Made by a program: the position numbers and the translations under genes. A stretch of 64,000 nt of DNA from Marisa cornuarietis (taxonomy: Eukaryota > Mollusca > Gastropoda > Architaenioglossa > Ampullariidae). The first letter of the stretch is position 1; each line of letters begins with the position of its first letter. The notes below the pieces were generated by a model. That model was given only the letters and a program-made list of their open reading frames with translations, had not been told where the DNA came from and searched no databases. This document shows positions 51,401 through 60,400 of the stretch, in pieces. The DNA lies in contig SMMW01000555.1 of the NCBI GenBank assembly GCA_004794655.1, positions 4,311,001 through 4,375,000 on the forward strand, read 5' to 3'.

Positions 51401-54400
51401 CCAGCAACTAAGGCTGTATCACCTCTAGGCAGCCAGCCCTGTAAACAGATGCCACATGCAGAGAAAGAACAACATGCCTAAGACAAGACCTGCACCCAGG
51501 ACAGCTAACCTTCACTGTATTGGTGACGGGCACTAACTGTTGTGCCACCGGACCGCCCTGGTAAGTGGGGAAGGTAGAAAGCTGAAGAGAATAAAGATAA
51601 CATGCCAATTTTGGGGGGGGAAAAAAAACAGAAAAATGGCACTGTGAAACACTTGTAAATTGGATAGAGGAAAAGGAGGTAAAAAAAAAGAGAAAGGTGA
51701 GGGTGAGGTAGGGTACAAGTGGGTTGGAGGAGCGACAGTACTGATAACTTGGGTACTACTCTGAACACATCCTGTAGGCCAGATAGCTTGGAGGCAACAT
51801 GGCTATCCAAAGCTCTGTTCTTTCAAGCACAGCATCAAATTACATGCCATGAATTCTCTTTTTCAAAATAAAGCTATCCTCAGCAAGCAAAACCTAAAAC
51901 ATCAGAGGCAAGTGAGCTTTCTCCTCAGAAAGTAACAACTCACCTTTCAGCTGTTTGTAAACAGTTTTCAGAGGGTCCAGCCAGTGCTGAAATGTTTAAA
52001 AAAAATCATGCAAATATCATAATCTTAAAAACATCTTACAATCAGTCACAGGTAGAACACAATGCTTCACTCCTATTACTGTTAATGATTGTGCGGTGAT
52101 GCAATGAACCTAAGCTAGAAATTTCAGATAACTGTGCTAATCCCTTTAATAGTAAAAACAATGGTCTTTAATCAATAACAAAAAGAAGACATTATCTTCC
52201 TGCCTACCAAAATGGCTGCACAAATATCACATTCCCTTGTCACCAATACAGGAGTAAGTTTCTTCATTTATTTTTGAAACATGAATAAAATGCCAGGTAT
52301 GTTTCTCAGACGAAAGATGACCGGAATCAAAATATTGAAAATTAAGCAATCATACAAAAGTAAACAAGTATTATTTACCCGTTGCTTTTCTACATCCACA
52401 TAGCGCAGCCCAAAATAGTCTTTCTCCATTAAGTTCAACTTCTCGCAGACACGGTCCAAAAGCCATTGTCCTATGGTGTCTTTCTGCAACATAAGTATCG
52501 ACAACTTTTAAGTGCAGATCTGGTAATCCTGCTTCCTTATAAGAGATATGCAAATGCGTGCCAGTGCATTTTAAGATTTACATACCCAAGTCTGTTGAGT
52601 AGACTTGAAGCAGACACACAAATGGGCATTCATTTCACCTGCTGAAAGTGCAACTCTCAGCAGTAATACAAACTAACACATACTAATTTCTACAGTTTGC
52701 TTTGCTGCTTTGCCTTCAATGCTGGATCAATTACAGGTATTGCTCGACTTACGACCACTCGACTATACGACCACAATCGCTAGCCACGACTGCTCCGTGT
52801 CTGGCAGCATAAATGTTGCCCAGCTGGTTTTGATATGTTTTGCATTGGGGAAAATGTTTTATATGGTATTTTTTTTTACACCTGTATTTTGTAATTTTGT
52901 ATGTTTTGCAAACATTAAACGAGTTGTGCTAGTAATGCAGTATTTTACTTAAACCTGAGGAATGTAAAAAAAAGAAACAAAATGGTGTAGAGATCACACA
53001 AATGGCACAAAATGAACAAAGAAAATTACGATAAATATGACTTGAAGATTTTTATAACATCATTTCACAGTACTGTACATAGCCTACTTGACTTACGACT
53101 GGTCTGTCAGAACCAATTATGGTCGTAAGTCAAGCAATACCTGTATTTCCTTATTCCAGCAGGTACCACAAAATAGATGCTTTATATGGCCATCACGCAG
53201 ATACTGGCATTATCACAGTTTGAAATCACAGGTCACCTATGGCAAGTATTATATAAAAGAAAAAAAGGACCAAAAAATCCAGAGTATTGCTAAGTTTGTG
53301 CAAAACAAGGAAACGTACATGAAAGCTATAAAAACTTGAGCAAATGACAGGAGATGTGTTGATGAATCTCTAGTGTTAAATCACGTCAAAGTTACATCTC
53401 TGATTTGACTATATTAAAAGTCAAAGCATTAATTAAAGTCACATTGATAGCAGTTTTGATATGTTACAGCACTGTGATTGTATAGTAGGGGTAGGTAACT
53501 TTTTTCTGCCAAGAGCCATTTGGATATTTATATTATTATTCGTGAGTCAAACAAAATTATCTCTTTAAAGATTCTCCTGCTATATATGGCCAAGTTCCAT
53601 TATGTACTCGTGTGTGTCCTGTCTATTCCCCAATGGACGTTCCTTACTTGTCCCTTAAAATTTATGTTATTATTATGATTCGCTTAACTGAAATATATGT
53701 TCGATTTGAAAAAAGCTCTTACATTTATTGAGGCACATATTGTATCCTAGCTGCTTCTTTCATGTTTATGTGGTTTGCATAAGGCCACCATTTCCTTGAT
53801 AACATACCTTATTTTAAATGCTTCCACATGGGAAAAAAAGTGATCAAATATCAACATCAAATCTGCTTATGCAAAAATCTAGAAATATGATGCTCTGGCA
53901 ATATAGGGCTGGTTAAGACCACAAAGGATAGTGGATAAGTATTGAAGCTAAAAAGACCCACCAGGAAAAAAACTACCTCCTCCCTCTCTAAAACTAAACT
54001 GAAATGAGGGAGTAAAGAGGGCAAAGAACCAAAACAGTAAGAGAAATATTTAGCAGGACTTGGGCAAGATATTTTAAAATCCCCTGAAAGATCCCTTTGA
54101 CACTGTGACGATGAAGGTCTATGCAGTACACTGTCATTCTCTGTGATTCATTCAAAGCAGTGGCAAGGCTTATGACATTAAGACCCAGCAGGTGCTTCAC
54201 TAACAAAAAAGTATTTTTTTAATTATTGAGGAAGGTGATTTGACAAAAAATGAAGTAAATCTGGCTAAGGTATCCCTGTCATGCTGGACTACACAGCCCC
54301 TATCCTTGATTTGGGCACCTTAGCTTGACCCCAAATTAAATAAAATGCAAGGCTGGAAAATCAAACTAGAAGGGTCCATCACACACTGTACTTTTCAAAT

Positions 54401-57400
54401 AGTACCCTTTGCCTGTCCAGAACTACCTATATACACTATACCTGCTGATACTCTCTTATCTGTGGTTTCCTTACATTTCCTATGAAATGAGGAAAAAATA
54501 AACTTTCATTTCCATGCTGTTTATAAGACATGTGTGCCAGCAGTGGAACTGTGCGCACAGGCACACACAATTTACCTTCCCCAAATGTGAACCAGGAAAA
54601 AAAATACAATCCAGTGACTACCAACAAACACTGAACACACCTCATTTAAGTCATTTTGATCTGTCCACTCTGTTCATGTCAACAAAAGTTAACAAGCTAC
54701 AGCTACAGTTAAAAGATTGTCTTCCTTTTCTTCTGAAGCCCTAACAGACTTATGTATTAGGTTACCCACACATCTATTTTCACACACACACCCCCCCTCG
54801 ACATCAGCAATCTCATTTTCCATCAAGCCAAGGTGGTATACCTGGCTGGGAAGAAAAACACCTTTGGTGTCTTCATAAATGCTTTGAGATGGAGACAATA
54901 TAGAACTGAACAAACTGACAACTTTAGAATTTTATTTGCACTGGAGTATGTGTAAATACCTCACCAAGGCGCCTTAGCTGTACTTTTCCTGTAACAAAAC
55001 CTAAGTTCAGTAATCAGCCCTGTACAGAGGCTTGTAAAATGGCCTCCATTCAAGGACCACAAATACAACAAAGATACTGCTGACCCAAGACGTTGCTAAT
55101 TTTGATCGGTTCCAAAAGTGGGCAGATGCACCATGGTACCAATAATGAGAACTTATCACACAAATTTAAAAAAAGGTAATCAGTGTTTTGTTTTTTCTAC
55201 AAAGTACTGTCACGTTGCTTCTTACATCATGCCACTGCCATGTTAATACGTATGCCGTAACAGTAACGACTATGCATGCTTACACAATTTAGAGACCACA
55301 CCTTTTCCAGACCATGGACTCAACCGGAAATGCTGCTTGCATGCTATGCAGGTCAAAGTTTGTACAATCTCTTATGGGTGTTGGCGAGAAACTACCGCAC
55401 CCAGAAGGCATAATCACAACTTGAAATCATATCCATCACTTGTCATTTGACGCAAATAGCATCTGTCTTTAAAACAACTTCTGACCTGACTGTATATTTA
55501 AAACAAAACAGTGTGCTGTTCTAGATGTCTCATAAATATTTCATGTGGCTGTCATTTTTGTGGACTTTTCAAGTGCTTGAGCCACCTACAAAAGACTGTC
55601 ACCCTTTCGATTTGAATCAATAAATGATTAACAATCCTTATGCACTTTCACCTCCCAGGACATTATCTCCCTTCCTCCACAAGCAACAGAGACTTAAGAT
55701 CTAAATACACACGACCTATACCAGATCTACTAGTTCAAAAATATTCAGAACAAACAGGAATGCAAACACTGCTGTCTTCTACTGCTACCTCTATTGCATC
55801 TAAAACCAGACTTGGCCTTCACCATGGAATGTTACACCAAGTGGTGTAAATCAAAGTGGTGCAGGCTAGTAGTTGATGAAGAAACAACATATAAACTGGC
55901 ACAAGGATGAACTGCGATTAAACTAAAATAACAGACTATTTGTGAGCATTAAGGTGGAAGCATTAAAACACAGTGCATGCAGATGTTGATAGCATAAAAG
56001 TACCCATGTAACCCTGTTCACAAAAAAAAGAAAAAAAACCCTCTTGCGTTCTTATCCTTACCTGTCATTAGCCAACCATGTCTTTCCTGCCATCTAGAAA
56101 GGAGATTACAAAGCTACTGACAAAGATCCTCCTTCCAACCACCCACCCCTCCCTGCACTTTTCATGCATCAGAGTGTGCAGTCAACAACTCAGCAACTCA
56201 ACTCTAACAGCCATGTCTAGTTGACCCTGCTGTGTAAGAAGAAACTCCACAGCTGCACAAAAAAACTCTTTTATGATCACCCCGTGAACGCCTGACTGAA
56301 CGCAAACTAACAGGAAAGCTTTCCTTTTTTCACCTATAAGGATGATTGTACATGATGGACATAATAAATACTTTAGGGAGGTTTAAAACAGCAACCACTT
56401 CTACAAGACAATGTGGGACAAAGTTGAAACTGTGGTCAGGTGGGCTATTTGAACTATGAGAGATAGCTTTCAGCATAAACATCTAGCACTTTTTAAACAT
56501 CTAATGATACTTTATAGCTGTCTACCAGTCACTTAAGGAGAACCACCAGTTTGCTACAGACTGAAACTATGTTTTTAAAAAAGTGCATTTTTTAATAAAA
56601 CAAGCTAAAACCACCTACTGCCACATATTCAAATTATGCATATCACAAAACAACCTGGAACAAACAAGAGATCATAATTCTTCCCCTGCATGTCATACAA
56701 GGTATTATTTACTTGAGCGTGCATGGAAATGTTTGTTCCTTGCAGCTGCTGAACAGTAAAACACTTGGAAGCAAACTGGTGGGCCTGAGTATGTTGGCGT
56801 GTGTTAAGTACAGTTTTATTTGTAAAAGATTTCTGGAAGAGCAAGTGACTAAATATAGAATCACTAAAAAGAGTATGAAAACTGTATGGCAGAAAAGAAA
56901 AGGAAAGACAATCAGCAGTCCATCATCAGATTCAACCTATTTTGGAAATGCATTACACAAAAGTTATGCAATAAAATTTTACACCATGGCTTTGGAAACA
57001 AATTTCTGTAGGAAACCTTACACTGAATAAAGCAACATGATTCTAGTTTGTTATCCCCTATTGTGTGAAACAGCAAATTTACAAAAAGGGGAAGTAATTA
57101 TATAAAACCTCCATATTCCTATCTTTATCTGGCCATAAACAGTGAATATAACATATTCCTTTACTTTAGCCATCCCGATCACATATACTTATATTTTATT
57201 TAGTCTTTGGTCTTTCTTCACAACACAAACACATGCCACTCAGCCAATACCTTTGGCTTTGGCTTATTCCTTTCCTTATTCTCTTGCTCAAGTGGAAATC
57301 CACTGGATGTCATCTTGACGCAAAACAAGTGGTAAGTGATAACTGTTATCTTGCACTGTCGGTTGTCCCCATGGCCAGAAAGGACAGATAAACTACCTAC

Positions 57401-60400
57401 AAGACTGTGCCTTAAGTTTTTAGTATTTGTTAGGTATTACAGTTTACATTTTTAGGAACTAGTTCACAACCTGCAGTTAGACTAAACATCCCACTACTTC
57501 AAAGAAAGTTAAGCTTCACAAGGGTAGCTGGTGATAGAATAAGCACCATTTGTCCTTTGACTGGTACCCCTTAGTGGGAGAATTATATGGACGGACGCAG
57601 CAGCTGACAAAGCCCACAAGAGAATAAGCACCACAATCAATGATAAAGTGATGTTAACTGCAGTTAAGATGGTCTACAGCTGCAGGCAGTGAAATATTTC
57701 TATAAACATTTCCTAACTTTTTCAGGTAACAAATGGTATTAAAAGGGTTCAACTTTCTCTTATGTTTTTCAAGAACAGTTTAATGAAAAAGTATGCTGAA
57801 TCCCCCAAATAATAAAGTCTTGTTGTTTGAATTGCCAAGCCTATGATCACTCTTGTATTCCTTCTTCAATAAAAGATCTGCTTAATGTTCAAAGCAATGG
57901 CTCAAGAAATAAAAACATGAAATGTGACGAGAGAAAAACCAAGCTATCTTTATCATCAACCTCTTATGTGCATATGTACAGGTGTGATGTAAAGTAAAAT
58001 GGACAATGCAAAATGTTCCCAACCCAAAACGAATGGTCACTGAGCTCTCTGTTCTACCTGTAATAATTAGCTTTTGTTTTCTCAAATCTAGTACACAACC
58101 ACTGGACCATGTTTGTCCTGCAAGAATACAGTGGCAATATTAAAAAGATTGTCTGATTTGCAAGTCGCGCTCATCTCCACCGGAAATTGGCATTTGATTG
58201 TTTTGTTAGGTTTTTTTTTTTGCACTCTCAGACACCAATTGATTTGTGCATTTTCCATCAGTATCAATTCTCAAAGGATGAGTGTGATTCCTGGTGCTGA
58301 AGTGGGCGTCAAAACTTTTATTCCCAAAATAAAAGGCCAAATAAAGGCCAACTGTGAGCTATTCTGAGATCTTTTTTCTTCCTTCTCTTTCTCTATTTTA
58401 TACTTTATAAAAAATAATTCAGTGTCAAAAGCAAATACCATGTTCCGATGCTTCTTGGTTGTCATCAAATCGAGTGTTAGCACTGGTTCCTAATTTCCAT
58501 ATTTTATTCTTGACCTCCCTCCCCTTCAATCCCAACCTCTTTACCTTATCTTCCTCTCTTGGAGTTGTTTAGAATTGGCCCCATTTCAAGTACTGCTTCT
58601 AGTGGAATGATGCAGGGTTTTATAAAGTCCCATCTCATTTCATATTTTTGCTGTAATCACCCATTACTGTTCATATATCAGACTTACGCCTTGCCAGCTA
58701 CCATAACCAAGCATTAGAATGGAGAAACTGTGATGTGGCAAATTAGCTTCTCCTAGGTGAGTGCTTTTTGCATAAATTTTCAAAAACTCATCTTTTCATG
58801 ATGTCTCCCACTGGTCAGACATTTATGCACACCCTTTATCTTGGATTTATCTGGATTTTCCACACTGATTGTGTAATCACTTGTTATGACATGTTCCATC
58901 CCAAGATTCTAACATTTGGCACCAATGTGATGTCCCCCTCTAAATTTGGGTGGATGGCCAAATCAATAAAAATTTATATTCATATTTGTATTCTCTCGCT
59001 CTGTGCTGAATCAACCCTTCCCTTTCCCATGCATGTTTACAACAAAATGAGCACTCTGTTTTATCATTAACACAACTGTCTGAACACTGTAAAGAACAAA
59101 ATCAACATAATTCAGTTTTCCTTTTAGTTTATACCACATGCATGGTACTTCCAATGCAGCTGTTAAAAAGTAAAAGGATATTCTTCTTAGATTTGTATCA
59201 ATATTGTTGTCCACTTATTTATACTGTCGAGATGCTAGAGCCAAATAATGTGGTCTTTTCACTTTTTAGATGCAGATGCCAGATGGCCTACATCAAACAT
59301 CAAGTCATTTGCTCCCAGCTCCCTACCCCATCCCCCCCCCACACACACACACACTACCCTGTCTCTGCTGAGGGAATTAGGGCAAAGACATGCACATGCA
59401 CCAACACAATCTCTCATGAGTGGCCGCATGTCAGTTACAAACATGCATTCTCAGTCATGCACACTCCCACTCACAACACATAACTGCTATGCACTTCACG
59501 TTGCTTTGACACTACAGTCTGCTGAGTAACAAGCTACGGGGGATGAGAAGACTATGAGAAAGCATTGATTAGGAGCTACTACACAATAATAAGGCGGAAT
59601 GTGCAGTGCAAGTTATAATCACCAGTATTGTCTACAACAGGAAACTTTGTGCCTGGTATTTCTCATCAAGTAGAAATGGGCACAAATCACATAAGACATC
59701 CAAATTATGTAAAGAAAATCTGTCAGGAGTCTGAAAACGCAAGAGATTAAAGGTCTTGTCACATCAAACATTTAGGAATAAAGCAGACAAATTAAAACTT
59801 TTTGCATTACTTGTCCTAAAAATATCAGTGGCATAGTTTTATATGCATAAAAACATGGAACTAGTAATTAGATCAGTTAATTGAAAAGGTTTAGATCACA
59901 ATAGCATTAACACATGTAAACTAATGTGCACTTTTTGTGAGGCTGCTTAATAAAGGACCCAATAATAAAACTGTGGAGGGGACTTGAAAATCCCTTGCAT
60001 TTTATGGATGGCATATTGGCATGTGAGTTTTCACTCCTGCGATCTGACTGTAGGTACATGATGCCTGTATGCAGAACCAATTGTCACCGCAATTCATTCA
60101 TTCTCCATGCCATTTACTTGATCAACTCTACTGTCCATGATCTTGTACTAGCCTGAGGTGACCTAGAGTCACCATCTGTATCTACTGTTGCTGGGAATGT
60201 GTGTGTGAGAGAGAAATTATTTCAACATGCATATGTATGCATTATCTCTATATATTCCAATCACGAACACTTTCTGAAATTGCCCTTGTGGATAAATAAA
60301 GTTGTATTGTCTTGTACAGTGATGAAACTTGTTTCAGCTGTGACCAAAAAGATGTCTCAAAAAACACATATGCTTTTCTTGCTGGTTCTTCAAAAATGAA

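Larger units (their letters stand above)
36462..51943 (-). other. FERM gene intron 3 (15.5 kb)
   Basis: The longest intron. From about 39.5 to 49.8 kb it is clearly richer in G+C and CpG than the rest of the gene. It holds a MITE pair, a compound CT/CG/CA microsatellite, short tandem repeats, SINE copies at 44562-44640 and 51366-51560, and a possible internal first exon at 41894-41968. None of the many reading frames in the CpG-rich part has a recognisable protein. Confidence 0.75.
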
